Positions 1 to 7,074 of a DNA stretch of 55,986 nucleotides are shown piece after piece. Source of the DNA: a virus; the IMG/VR virus record IMGVR_UViG_3300043411_001213, positions 1-55,986 of that record; one strand, given 5' to 3'. The position numbers were made by a program, and so were the translations under genes. The stretch's first letter is position 1. The number at the start of each line of letters is the position of its first letter. The notes under the pieces are model-generated. The model ran no database searches, had not been told where the DNA came from, and saw only the letters and a program-made list of their open reading frames with translations.

Positions 1-1
1 G

Positions 2-331
2 CAGAAGAACCTTGACCGGTTCATCGACGATCCCAAATGCAGAATGATGGTTCTCAATCCGGTAGCGGCAGGCCTCGGACTGGACGGCATGCAACACGTC
101 TGTCAGGACGTGTTGTACGTCGAGCCCCCAATCGCTGTGACCCACCTGACACAAAGCCTATCCCGAGTCCATCGAGATGGGCAGCGCCAGGTGGTGACAG
201 TACGCCTCGGACTGGCAGCAGGGACGATTCAGCATCATCTGGTCAAGTCACTCACGGCCAAGGAAGAGCTCGTCAATCCGCTGCAGTTGTCTCGAGCGCG
301 ATTGCGAGAGGCGCTCTTGGGTGGACAATAG
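2..331 (+). CDS. SNF2-family DNA helicase/ATPase, C-terminal end (partial)
   Basis: The frame is open from the first complete codon of the window, so the 5' part of the gene lies outside. The 109 visible residues carry the last helicase motifs of superfamily 2: NPVAAGLGLDG (motif V-like), then a segment ending QSLSRVHRDGQ (motif VI, the SNF2 RxHRxGQ arginine-finger region). This family uses ATP hydrolysis to move along duplex DNA; phage members often lie in replication or recombination clusters, as here. The C-terminus is short after motif VI, so no extra domain follows. The stop at 329-331 leaves a gap of under 30 bases before the next gene. The helicase fold is clear from the motifs; the substrate and exact role are not. 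Confidence 0.85.
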   Translation, partial: QKNLDRFIDDPKCRMMVLNPVAAGLGLDGMQHVCQDVLYVEPPIAVTHLTQSLSRVHRDGQRQVVTVRLGLAAGTIQHHLVKSLTAKEELVNPLQLSRARLREALLGGQ

Positions 332-359
332 TGTGATGAGTATTTAGTGGAGGTCAATG

Positions 360-962
360 ATGACTCAGACGAAAGTGTGTTCGAAGTGTGGGGTGGAGAA
401 GGAGGTTGGGGAGTTTCGACCTCTGAAGAATGCAAAGGACGGTTTCCGGTGGAATTGTCGGGAGTGCGAGAGAGCCAAAAACAAGGCGTGGCGCGAAGCA
501 AACCAGGAAAAGGTCAGAGCCAAGAATAAGGCGTGGCGCGAAGCAAACCGGGAGAAGGCCCGAGCCAAAAGCAAGGCGTGGCGCGAAGCAAACCGGGAAA
601 AGGCCCGAGCTGCGAGCAAGGCGTGGGCCGAAGCAAACCGGGAAAAGGCCCGAGCTAAGACCAAGGCGTGGGCCGAAGCAAACCCGGAAAAGGCCCGAGC
701 CAAAAGCAAGGCGTGGCACGAAGCAAACCAGGAAAAGGTCAGAGCCAAAAGCAAGGCGTGGCACGAAGCAAACCAGGAAAAGGTCCGAGCCATGGGTAAG
801 GCGGGGCGCGACGAATTGCGCGACAGTTACGTGAAACACAAGCTCGGTGTGTCCACCGCCCCGTCAGAACTCATCGAACTGAAACGCGAACAACTCAAGA
901 TGCACCGTTTAACCAAACAATTTAATCAACTTCTCAAGGAGAAAAACAATGGCACTGAATGA
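360..962 (+). CDS. Zinc-finger protein with seven 15-residue KAW-EAN repeats
   Basis: The N-terminus has a four-cysteine zinc motif (CSKCGVEK, then CRECERAKN about 19 residues on). This is followed by seven tandem copies of a 15-residue unit, roughly KAWREANREKARAKS, and a charged helical tail ending LNQLLKEKN-like. Similar CxxC plus lysine/arginine-rich repeats precede the catalytic half of many phage HNH/endonuclease VII-type proteins, but no HNH or His-Asn motif is visible here. It could be a stand-alone nucleic-acid-binding protein or the leftover N-terminal half of a homing endonuclease. An ATG at 357 is in frame, but GGAGG at 349-353 is better spaced for the ATG at 360. The 3' end overlaps the next gene by 14 bases. 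Confidence 0.7.
   Translation: MTQTKVCSKCGVEKEVGEFRPLKNAKDGFRWNCRECERAKNKAWREANQEKVRAKNKAWREANREKARAKSKAWREANREKARAASKAWAEANREKARAKTKAWAEANPEKARAKSKAWHEANQEKVRAKSKAWHEANQEKVRAMGKAGRDELRDSYVKHKLGVSTAPSELIELKREQLKMHRLTKQFNQLLKEKNNGTE
483..797 (+). repeat. Seven tandem copies of a 45-bp coding repeat
   Basis: Units start at 483, 528, 573, 618, 663, 708 and 753, each beginning AAGGCGTGG (codons K-A-W). An eighth, degenerate start (KAG) is at 798. Copies differ mostly at the fourth, eighth and eleventh residues (R/A/H, Q/R/P, V/A). There are no spacers and the repeat stays in frame, so it is an expanding protein repeat and not a CRISPR array. Confidence 0.95.
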
Positions 963-1224
963 AGTATTGCGCACCTCCGGCGACATCCGCCGCTTCCTGG
1001 CCCAGACCATGTCTGAAATTCGCAGTGGTGACCTATCGATCGATAAGGGCATGACGATTGCCGCCCTCTCGAAAGAGATCACGGCCAATATGCAGACCGA
1101 GGTGAATGTCGCCAAGGTGCGGGTGCAAATGCTCGCTACCGGCAAGAACATGGGCGACGTCACGCAAATGGGCAAGCTGGTGATCGAGGACGAAGGCAGC
1201 ACCCCGATGCTGTCCGGGAAATAG
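949..1224 (+). CDS. Small phage protein of unknown function (91 aa)
   Basis: Starts with MALNEVLRTSGDIRRFLAQ after a GGAGAAAAACA ribosome-binding region inside the end of the preceding gene. It is predicted to be entirely helical and soluble, with no membrane segment and no cysteines. Short proteins of this look (a 'xxLRKFL..' start, a helix about tally or activation of many subunits, ending near a Gly-Lys stretch) are common next to SNF2 helicase genes in phages, but I know of no assigned role. The stop codon at 1222-1224 lies at the very foot of a large inverted repeat, so the mRNA 3' end of this gene is probably highly folded. Gene is confident; function unknown. Confidence 0.7.
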   Translation: MALNEVLRTSGDIRRFLAQTMSEIRSGDLSIDKGMTIAALSKEITANMQTEVNVAKVRVQMLATGKNMGDVTQMGKLVIEDEGSTPMLSGK

Positions 1225-1409
1225 ACACAAAGTGCGCAAGTGGCCAGTCAAATCTGATTACGCCACTTGCGCACCATGTGTCTGGGGACTACACTCCAGC
1301 CTCCGATCCTTGGCAGGATCATTTATCGAGGGAGCAGAAGGAACCCCAGTGCAGTGCCCTCCCACTGTCTGCCAACGCATCTACGATGTGACTGGGGTTC
1401 CTTCTGCTC
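1224..1409 (+). other. Multi-hairpin intergenic region, candidate structured RNA
   Basis: Almost every base can be paired on one strand. Domain 1: GACACA 1224-1229 and GTGCGCAAGTGGC 1232-1244 pair with GCCACTTGCGCAC 1262-1274 and TGTGTC 1277-1282. Domain 2: CTGGGG 1282-1287 with CTCCAG 1294-1299. Domain 3: GATCCT 1305-1310 with AGGATC 1315-1320, plus outer CCTC 1300-1303 with GAGG 1328-1331. Domain 4: a perfect 19-bp stem, 1332-1350 with 1391-1409, enclosing two hairpins (1352-1356/1363-1367 and 1376-1381/1385-1390), a three-way-junction shape. No T-tract follows, so it is not a normal intrinsic terminator. It ends 20 bases before the next start codon. No known RNA family is recognised. Confidence 0.75.
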
Positions 1410-1429
1410 TGTTTCAGGAGAAGAATAAG

Positions 1430-2140
1430 ATGAGTTGGACCTCTATTGAGGACCGTGTCGGTCAGAAATTTAACATGTTGACGGTGCTGGCTGTGCACTC
1501 GAAAGGTTTTCGAACAACGGAAGGCAGGTATGTTCAGGCGAGACTGTTGTGTCGCTGTGATTGCGGGACAGTGAAAGACATCCCTGCGGGCGCTGTCACT
1601 GGAGGTTATACAAAGTCTTGTGGGTGCTTAGATCGAGATATTTTAGTGGCGAGGAACACGACCCATGGTATGAGCAGTTTGCCGGAATATAAGTTATGGA
1701 AGGACATGAGGGCTAGGTGTAACAACCCCAGCAATAAGTTTTATTTTCGTTATGGCGGGAGAGGTATTTCGGTTTCCCCAGAATGGCAAAGTAGTTTTGA
1801 GAATTTCTACAAAGACATGGGGCCGAGACCTGCTCGTCGTATGTCTATAGAACGAATCGAAAATGACGGCCATTACTGTAAATCGAACTGCAAGTGGGCA
1901 ACGCCAATCGAGCAGGCAAACAACAGGAGCTCAACCAGGCTTGTCACATACAAAGGTAGTACGCAAAGCCTGTCAGCATGGTGCCGAGAACTAAATATTA
2001 ACCTTTCGACGGTAACGGGTAGGCTCGATGTTCACGGCTGGAGCGTTGAAGATGCATTCGGGACTCCAACCCGCAAGGGGTTCGTCGAACGAAATAAAAC
2101 AAAGAACGCAGTTGCGCCCGTCGATGAGGGTATTTTATGA
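1430..2140 (+). CDS. HNH/AP2-type homing-endonuclease-like protein
   Basis: A 236-residue member of a widespread phage family with the order: N-terminal RVGQKFNMLTVL, CRCDCG and KSCGCLD cysteine pairs, then YKLWKDMRARCNNP, YGGRGISV, and the family block SIERIENDGHY followed by NCKWAT, then a C-terminal helix-turn-helix-like part (SLSAWCRELNINLSTVTGRL). Such genes are usually annotated as HNH-like endonucleases that spread by cutting neighbouring DNA. The frame is open upstream to a GTG at 1232, but AGGAG at 1416-1420 fixes the start at 1430 and the upstream part is the structured region. It ends by a 4-base overlap (ATGA) with the primase-helicase start. A/T-richer codon use than neighbours suggests separate acquisition. 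Confidence 0.8.
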   Translation: MSWTSIEDRVGQKFNMLTVLAVHSKGFRTTEGRYVQARLLCRCDCGTVKDIPAGAVTGGYTKSCGCLDRDILVARNTTHGMSSLPEYKLWKDMRARCNNPSNKFYFRYGGRGISVSPEWQSSFENFYKDMGPRPARRMSIERIENDGHYCKSNCKWATPIEQANNRSSTRLVTYKGSTQSLSAWCRELNINLSTVTGRLDVHGWSVEDAFGTPTRKGFVERNKTKNAVAPVDEGIL

Positions 2141-5073
2141 CAATGTATTTTTACTACCAGGAGACCCCGCGCTCTGTGTGGCTCCCTGCGCTCGCCAGTG
2201 AGCGTGCAAACATCATTCGTACAAAAAAGCCGGCGCTGTGCACTGTGCTTGACGTGGATTCAACGTTTGAAGACGGTATGACACAAGAGCAGCGGGCGTC
2301 TGTAAAGCACGCAGGTCCGCTGTACTTCGATGTGGATTGTCCAGATATTGATACGGCAATCGAGCAGACTAAAAAGTTGCTCACACTGATCAAGAGCAAG
2401 GGGGTCGACCTTGAGATGCTCAGGTGTTACATGAGTGGAAAAAAGGGGTTCCACATCCTAGTGGATCACGCCATCTTCATGCCAAGAGTTCCTGCGGGTG
2501 GAATACATAACCTGCCGACCATTTACAAAGAAATGGTCTGGGCCTGTCTCTTTACTGACGGCGTTGACATGAGGGTGTTCAGCCAAGGTCGTGGTCGGAT
2601 GTTGCGCTCCCCAAATGTGCAGCGCGATGACAATGGAGCGTACAAGGTCAGCGTCACGGCTGATGAAATCTTCAACCTTACGCCGGAAACCTACGCCCAA
2701 CTCTGCGCTTCGCCGCGCAACGAGGTACCGGTCGAGCCCCCGAAGTTTTGCCCGGAGCTCGGCCTTGCCTTCAGCGTGGCCCAGGACAAGGTCGTCAAGG
2801 CGGCTGCTCGGCGCAAGACGAAGAAGAACCAGTGCGATGACCTGAAGAAATTCGGCGGTGCATGGCCAGAGACCCTGCAGTTGGTGATCAACGGCCTTGG
2901 CCTGCGTGAGGACGTGGGCTTCAATCAGGTCGCGCTTCAGGTTTGTATCACGGCATGCACCCTCGGCATTGATGAGGAAAAGCTGCTTGCCGACTGCTCC
3001 GGCCTGATCGAAACCCACAAGGGTGACTCGTCCCGCTACGGCACCCCGGGTCGTCGCCGAGCATTCCTCAAGGAGATGTTCCGCTACGTCGACAGCAACC
3101 CGCTCTACGACTTCTCTGCCGGCGGCGTCCTCTCCCTGCTCATCCCCGAAGTCCGTGCCAACTCTGATCTCAGCTTTGGTGAGTGGCAACCAGACGACAC
3201 GACACCGAAGCCGAAGCCGAAGAAGCCTACCAAGCCGAAACCAGCCCCCGCTGAAGGTGCAGCAGAAACGACTACGACCGAAGCCGAAACAACTACGGAC
3301 GAGGACGAAGACGAGGGTGAGCCTGAAGACGACGAACCGGATGACGGCGGGCGTATTCAGATGAGCCGCGGCGGCACATTTTTTAAAACTGAGGACGGCT
3401 ACAAAAATGTGTGTGACCTCGGGTTTTTCAGGCCGATCAGCATGCGCAAACTGAACGGGGAACATATCGGCTACGAGGTCGACACCTATCTGGATGGCAA
3501 GGATGCCGGCAAGAAATTCATTCCGATGAACGCGTTCACATCAAAGGGCCAGTTCAACAACTGGTCCCTCAATCAGGGAGCCTCGATGAGAGCCTCAGAC
3601 ATTCAAACCAGTAGCCTGTCGGATCACTTCCGCAGGCGCAGCAGTAAAAACCCTGTCTATGCCGTTGAGCGCGAGGGGATCGACGTCATTGTTCCTCCTG
3701 GTGCCAAGACCGGTGACCAGATCGATGTAATTTGGGCATCCCCGGAAGGGGTCGTGTGCGAGAACAAGGAGATCAACTACCGTTACCACGGCATCTACAA
3801 CGCCCAAGGGACGTATAAATCGGACCTGATGATGGCCGACGAGTTGTCACTGGCCGACGAGGAATTTGTCAGCAAGCTGCTCGACATCAACACGACAGGG
3901 AACGTGGCGAAGCTCCTCGGTTGGTTCAGTGCTGCGTTCGTCAGTCAGCTGATCCGCAAGAAGTTCAAGCGCTTCCCATCCATGCAGGTCTTCGGACAGG
4001 CTGGCGCCGGCAAGTCGATGACCGTCATCCTCATGAACCACATGCACTACAACCTCGTCGAGCCTCGTCAGTTCTCTGTTGCCGGTCAGACGATGTTCCC
4101 CATCATCGTTGCGGTCGCCACATCGGCGTCTCTGCCGCTGGTGTTCGAGGAGGTCAAGGCCCGTCAGCTGACGAAGACGGCCAAGGACTTTCTGCAGAAC
4201 ATCCTGCGGTCGAACTACACAGCCGACCAACTTCAGCGAGGCAGCCTTGGTCGTGACAAGACAGTGCGTGAGCCAACGGTCACCGACTTCGCCAATGCCG
4301 CACCGATCGTGTTTGTCGGTGAGGCGATCGAGGACCAGAGCGCGATTCTGGAGCGGTGCGTGGTCGTGGCCCTGAGCAAATCCGATCAACGGGGCAAGGA
4401 GGCAAACTTCGAGTTCTGCATGGATCGGGCGACGCAAATGGGTCGCATTGGAAAGCGCCTTGCCCGTGCGGCATTGAGCGTTAATCGTGACGAGCTGCAC
4501 GAAGAGCTGAGCCGGAACTTCAAACAGGTCTCCGGTCTGGCTCAGGCTGCGATGATTGACGGGGCCTCACGCCCGTCATTCAACCTGGCTGTGGTCATCA
4601 CAGGTCTCGAGTTCCTGCGCCTTGCCATCTCCGGTGTCTTTGGCGATAAGTTCGATGGGCGCATCGAAAAGCTCAAGCAGTCCGTGCTCGACAACGTTGC
4701 CGACAACATCCCGAAGAACATGGCAGAAGCGAGTCGTGTTCTGGATACACTGGCCTTCCTCAGTCGGCATCAGGACGTCGCCTATCAGGTGGTTCATGGT
4801 GTCGACTACACAATCAACGAGCCCGCCGGAACGCTCGATCTCAAGCTGCGCAATGCGTACGCCAAGTACGTCAAGTATCAGCGCAGCCTAGGCATGGAGG
4901 TGCTGTTCGACCACGAGAACGCTTTCGTCACTGCGCTGGCCAATTATGGCGGCACGGTGCGCAAGGCCTGCCCTGACAACATGCACTTGTACGACTCACC
5001 ACGAGCCGTCATCTACCGCCTCGACCTCGCCTATTTGGAGCGTGAGGGCGTGGATGGTTTCAAGGAGAAGTAG
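2137..5073 (+). CDS. AEP-type primase fused to AAA+ helicase (978 aa)
   Basis: Makes RNA/DNA primers and unwinds DNA at the phage fork. The N-terminal third is an archaeo-eukaryotic primase: the metal-binding FDVD at residues 64-67 and SGKKGFH at 100-106 (the family's sGxxGxH nucleotide-binding motif). A Pro/Lys then Glu/Asp-rich low-complexity linker (about residues 355-405) leads to the C-terminal ATPase with Walker A GQAGAGKS at 620-627 and a VFEEVK acidic segment as likely Walker B, reminiscent of DUF927-type phage helicases. Start ATG at 2137 overlaps the endonuclease stop. It sits between the helicase and the possible ssDNA-binding gene, consistent with being the replication initiator/replicative helicase. 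The primase motifs are convincing; the helicase subfamily is less certain. Confidence 0.85.
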   Translation: MTMYFYYQETPRSVWLPALASERANIIRTKKPALCTVLDVDSTFEDGMTQEQRASVKHAGPLYFDVDCPDIDTAIEQTKKLLTLIKSKGVDLEMLRCYMSGKKGFHILVDHAIFMPRVPAGGIHNLPTIYKEMVWACLFTDGVDMRVFSQGRGRMLRSPNVQRDDNGAYKVSVTADEIFNLTPETYAQLCASPRNEVPVEPPKFCPELGLAFSVAQDKVVKAAARRKTKKNQCDDLKKFGGAWPETLQLVINGLGLREDVGFNQVALQVCITACTLGIDEEKLLADCSGLIETHKGDSSRYGTPGRRRAFLKEMFRYVDSNPLYDFSAGGVLSLLIPEVRANSDLSFGEWQPDDTTPKPKPKKPTKPKPAPAEGAAETTTTEAETTTDEDEDEGEPEDDEPDDGGRIQMSRGGTFFKTEDGYKNVCDLGFFRPISMRKLNGEHIGYEVDTYLDGKDAGKKFIPMNAFTSKGQFNNWSLNQGASMRASDIQTSSLSDHFRRRSSKNPVYAVEREGIDVIVPPGAKTGDQIDVIWASPEGVVCENKEINYRYHGIYNAQGTYKSDLMMADELSLADEEFVSKLLDINTTGNVAKLLGWFSAAFVSQLIRKKFKRFPSMQVFGQAGAGKSMTVILMNHMHYNLVEPRQFSVAGQTMFPIIVAVATSASLPLVFEEVKARQLTKTAKDFLQNILRSNYTADQLQRGSLGRDKTVREPTVTDFANAAPIVFVGEAIEDQSAILERCVVVALSKSDQRGKEANFEFCMDRATQMGRIGKRLARAALSVNRDELHEELSRNFKQVSGLAQAAMIDGASRPSFNLAVVITGLEFLRLAISGVFGDKFDGRIEKLKQSVLDNVADNIPKNMAEASRVLDTLAFLSRHQDVAYQVVHGVDYTINEPAGTLDLKLRNAYAKYVKYQRSLGMEVLFDHENAFVTALANYGGTVRKACPDNMHLYDSPRAVIYRLDLAYLEREGVDGFKEK

Positions 5074-5108
5074 ACAAAATGAAGCCGGGTATCTAGTTAA
5101 AATAATTC

Positions 5109-5136
5109 TTGACATCTAGGTGCGGATGTCTAGAAT
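5109..5136 (+). promoter_or_regulatory. Sigma70-type promoter with internal inverted repeat
   Basis: TTGACA at 5109-5114 and TAGAAT at 5131-5136 with a 16-base spacer, preceded by an AT-rich stretch (about 5090-5107). The inverted repeat GACAT (5111-5115) / ATGTC (5126-5130) lies across the spacer and could be an operator. It is placed to drive the gene starting at 5183 and everything downstream. Confidence 0.8.
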
Positions 5137-5182
5137 CTCACTCGCAGCACCAACCTCAATCTCAATCGCACGGAGAATCAAG

Positions 5183-5962
5183 ATGGGCCTCAAAGACCAG
5201 AAAGAATACGCAACCACCCCCGCTTTCGAGCAAATGTCCGAAGCCGCCGCTGAAACCACCACCGCAACCAAGGAAGAAACCGTGAACACCGACACCGCAC
5301 AAGACGCAGGCGCCGCAGCCACCACCGCAATCGCAACCGCCGCAGCATCCTCTTCGGCAGCCGTCGCCGAGTACAAGGCCCCGACCAAGCTGAAGCTGGC
5401 CTTCTCCGACAAGAACGCCGTCTTCGACATCGCAACCGTCGAAGGTCTGGCCATGGCCGTGCCGCGCCTGAAGGGCGAGCAGGGTAGCATTTTCCAGAAC
5501 GAGATCGATCTCGGTTCCCACATCACGTTCGAAATCGTGTCCGTGTCTCCGCGCTGGGTGGTCGGCACTGGCGAGAACGACAAGGAGGCCAAGGACTTCT
5601 TCAAGGTCTCGTACAACAACGACACCCTGTCCGGTGAAGCCACCAAGATCGACGACTATCTCGACTCCCTCAAGGCCCAAGGCTTCGACAAGGCCAAGAA
5701 GTCCTGCTACCTCGACATCTTTGGCTTCATTATCTCTTCGGAGAAGAAGGGTGATGTGCCGGCCGAGCAGCGCGAGCTGTCCTGCCTGCAGTGCTCCCCG
5801 ACTTCGATGGGTGCCTTCACTGCCTTCGCAACGACTCGTGGCCTGCTCGAGTCCAAGGGCATTGCCAAGCCGATCGAGGTGATCGAAGTTCACGCCGAGA
5901 AGCGTGCCAAGGGTGACAACAAGTTCACGAACTTCTCCTTCGCTGCGCCGAAAGCCAAGTAA
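5183..5962 (+). CDS. Probable ssDNA-binding/replication accessory protein
   Basis: The 259-residue product begins MGLKDQKEY after GGAG at 5173-5176; an upstream in-frame ATG at 5120 lies inside the promoter and is rejected. Residues about 15-65 are a low-complexity Ala/Thr/Glu linker; the remainder looks like a compact beta-rich domain (FDIATVEGLAMAVPRLKGEQ onward) that could be an OB fold. Strong dedicated promoter, and position between primase-helicase and exonuclease, suit a highly expressed ssDNA-binding protein such as that of phage Enc34. I do not recognise a diagnostic motif, so the function is inferred from context. Unlike many SSBs, the C-terminus (AAPKAK) is basic and not acidic. 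Confidence 0.5.
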   Translation: MGLKDQKEYATTPAFEQMSEAAAETTTATKEETVNTDTAQDAGAAATTAIATAAASSSAAVAEYKAPTKLKLAFSDKNAVFDIATVEGLAMAVPRLKGEQGSIFQNEIDLGSHITFEIVSVSPRWVVGTGENDKEAKDFFKVSYNNDTLSGEATKIDDYLDSLKAQGFDKAKKSCYLDIFGFIISSEKKGDVPAEQRELSCLQCSPTSMGAFTAFATTRGLLESKGIAKPIEVIEVHAEKRAKGDNKFTNFSFAAPKAK

Positions 5963-5977
5963 GGATTTACCCCTCAT

Positions 5978-6171
5978 GCCCGATAGACTCGGTCGGCGCC
6001 CCGGGGGCAAACGGGGCGACCCTTTTACCGTCACCGTGGACGGACGGGTCACACGATGAGCCATTCATGCCGCCACAAGCGGGAGAGCGATCTGGCAGGA
6101 TCGACGGCCCAATGAAGCGTTGAACCCTTCGGGGTTCTTCAAGGTGCCCTACCCAGAGCACCTTGAAGAAC
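5978..6171 (+). other. Hairpin-rich leader upstream of DnaQ-like gene
   Basis: Successive inverted repeats: CGCCCC 5997-6002 with GGGGCG 6013-6018; GACCC 6018-6022 with GGGTC 6046-6050 enclosing CCGTC 6028-6032 with GACGG 6039-6043; CGATC 6088-6092 with GATCG 6099-6103; GAACCC-TTCG-GGGTTC at 6122-6137 (a UUCG tetraloop hairpin); and a perfect 14-bp stem 6134-6147 with 6158-6171. The last two overlap by four bases and so compete at their ends. No coding frame is seen. A terminator is unlikely because no T-tract follows. Confidence 0.65.
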
Positions 6172-6217
6172 TAGAAGCAACATCAGAAGAATGACAACAA
6201 GGAAAGGTGTAAACAGT

Positions 6218-6883
6218 ATGAGATTTTTCTTCGGTGACGTCGAAACGACAGGCCTGCGAAAACCGGCCAAAATCGTGGAACTGTGCGTTGTTGAGACAGA
6301 CGATCAGTTCAATGTGCTGAATACATGGGAAAGCAGGATCGATCCCGAAGCACCCATAGAGCCTGGAGCCAGTGGTGTGCACGGCCTCACCAACGCCATG
6401 TTGGTCGATGAGCCGACCATAGAGCAGTTCATGGAAATGCACGGTTATCCGTTGCGAACTGACGGCGTGCTCATCGCCCACAATGTCGCATACGACCGAG
6501 AGTTCCTCGGCCCGCACTTCGAATCCTACGAAACAATCTGCACTCTGAAGTGTGCCCGCATCCTTTATCCGGACGCGCCAGATCACAAGCTGCAGACGCT
6601 TCGATTCTATCTCGGCTTGGAAGCAGACCACAGCAAAGCGCACACTGCCGGTGAAGACGTATCGCTGCTCATGCAGCTGGCCAAGAAGATGTGCGAGGAT
6701 CATGATCTGACCCTGTCCGCTCTCCTCGAAGTTCAGACCCGCAAGCGCCGCATACTCAATATGCCTTTCGGGAAACATAAAGGAACCGCCCTGAGCGACC
6801 TGCCGGCAGACTACAGGTACTGGCTCCTGAACAAGGCCGACAATCTTGACGCTGACCTGCGGGCCTCTCTGGAGGCACTGTAA
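6218..6883 (+). CDS. DnaQ-like 3'-5' exonuclease with DUF3820-like tail
   Basis: DEDDh-family exonuclease: motif I GDVETTGL at the N-terminus, motif II HNVAYDREF, motif III HTAGEDVSLL. These place the acidic metal ligands and catalytic histidine expected for proofreading-type nucleases. After residue ~175 a short domain MPFGKHKGT...LPADYRYWLLN matches the pattern of DUF3820, often found fused to such exonucleases in phages. I use the ATG at 6218 because the catalytic domain starts immediately and AAGG lies 9-15 bases upstream; an in-frame ATG at 6191, 20 bases after the leader hairpin, would add nine residues. The polymerase at 10321 has its own 3'-5' exonuclease, so this one more likely acts in repair or end processing. 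Confidence 0.85.
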   Translation: MRFFFGDVETTGLRKPAKIVELCVVETDDQFNVLNTWESRIDPEAPIEPGASGVHGLTNAMLVDEPTIEQFMEMHGYPLRTDGVLIAHNVAYDREFLGPHFESYETICTLKCARILYPDAPDHKLQTLRFYLGLEADHSKAHTAGEDVSLLMQLAKKMCEDHDLTLSALLEVQTRKRRILNMPFGKHKGTALSDLPADYRYWLLNKADNLDADLRASLEAL

Positions 6884-6919
6884 CAAGCGAGCGACCAGGC
6901 AAGAAGTGGTCGCTCGTTG
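6884..6919 (+). other. Stable hairpin after exonuclease gene
   Basis: CGAGCGACCA 6888-6897 pairs with TGGTCGCTCG 6907-6916, extended by CAA/TTG across a one-base bulge, with a 9-base loop. It starts on the base after the stop codon. There is no T-tract, so it may be an mRNA-stabilising or processing hairpin. The rest of the gap to 7074 holds weaker repeats (AGGGT 6977-6981 region with ACCCT near 6994) and no gene that I can see. Confidence 0.6.
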
Positions 6920-7074
6920 CACATCTGAATGACCTGATCGCGACATGGGAGCAGTCATGGCCAGAGCGTCGACGAGGGTTGCGACGAAGGCACCCTGAAG
7001 ATCAACGTCTCAACGATCCGACAACCTTCACCGTGACCCGCAGAATCATCTGCCAACAATTTTCAACAACATAA

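Noticed and set aside
483-797. CRISPR-like repeat array
   Set aside because: Units are contiguous with no spacers and keep a coding frame; this is a protein repeat.
354-839. Long reverse-strand and alternate frames over the 45-bp repeats
   Set aside because: Repeat DNA with no stops gives open frames in several phases. Only the + strand frame with the cysteine finger has a ribosome-binding site and a domain-like start.
1224-1409. Rho-independent terminator or tRNA
   Set aside because: No T-tract after any stem, and no T-loop (GGTTCRANTCC) or acceptor-stem pattern; the stems do not fit a tRNA cloverleaf.
1232-1429. Upstream extension of the endonuclease gene from a GTG at 1232
   Set aside because: It translates the hairpin region into Cys/Pro-rich sequence unlike the family; AGGAG at 1416-1420 sets the start at 1430.
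1224-2140. Self-splicing group I or II intron carrying the endonuclease
   Set aside because: The genes on both sides are complete and not interrupted, and I cannot find the catalytic core elements; the endonuclease looks free-standing.
2458-3465. 335-codon reverse-strand frame over the primase-helicase
   Set aside because: Antisense shadow caused by GC-rich codon usage; product rich in Arg/Leu/Val with no motif, and the + strand has clear primase motifs.
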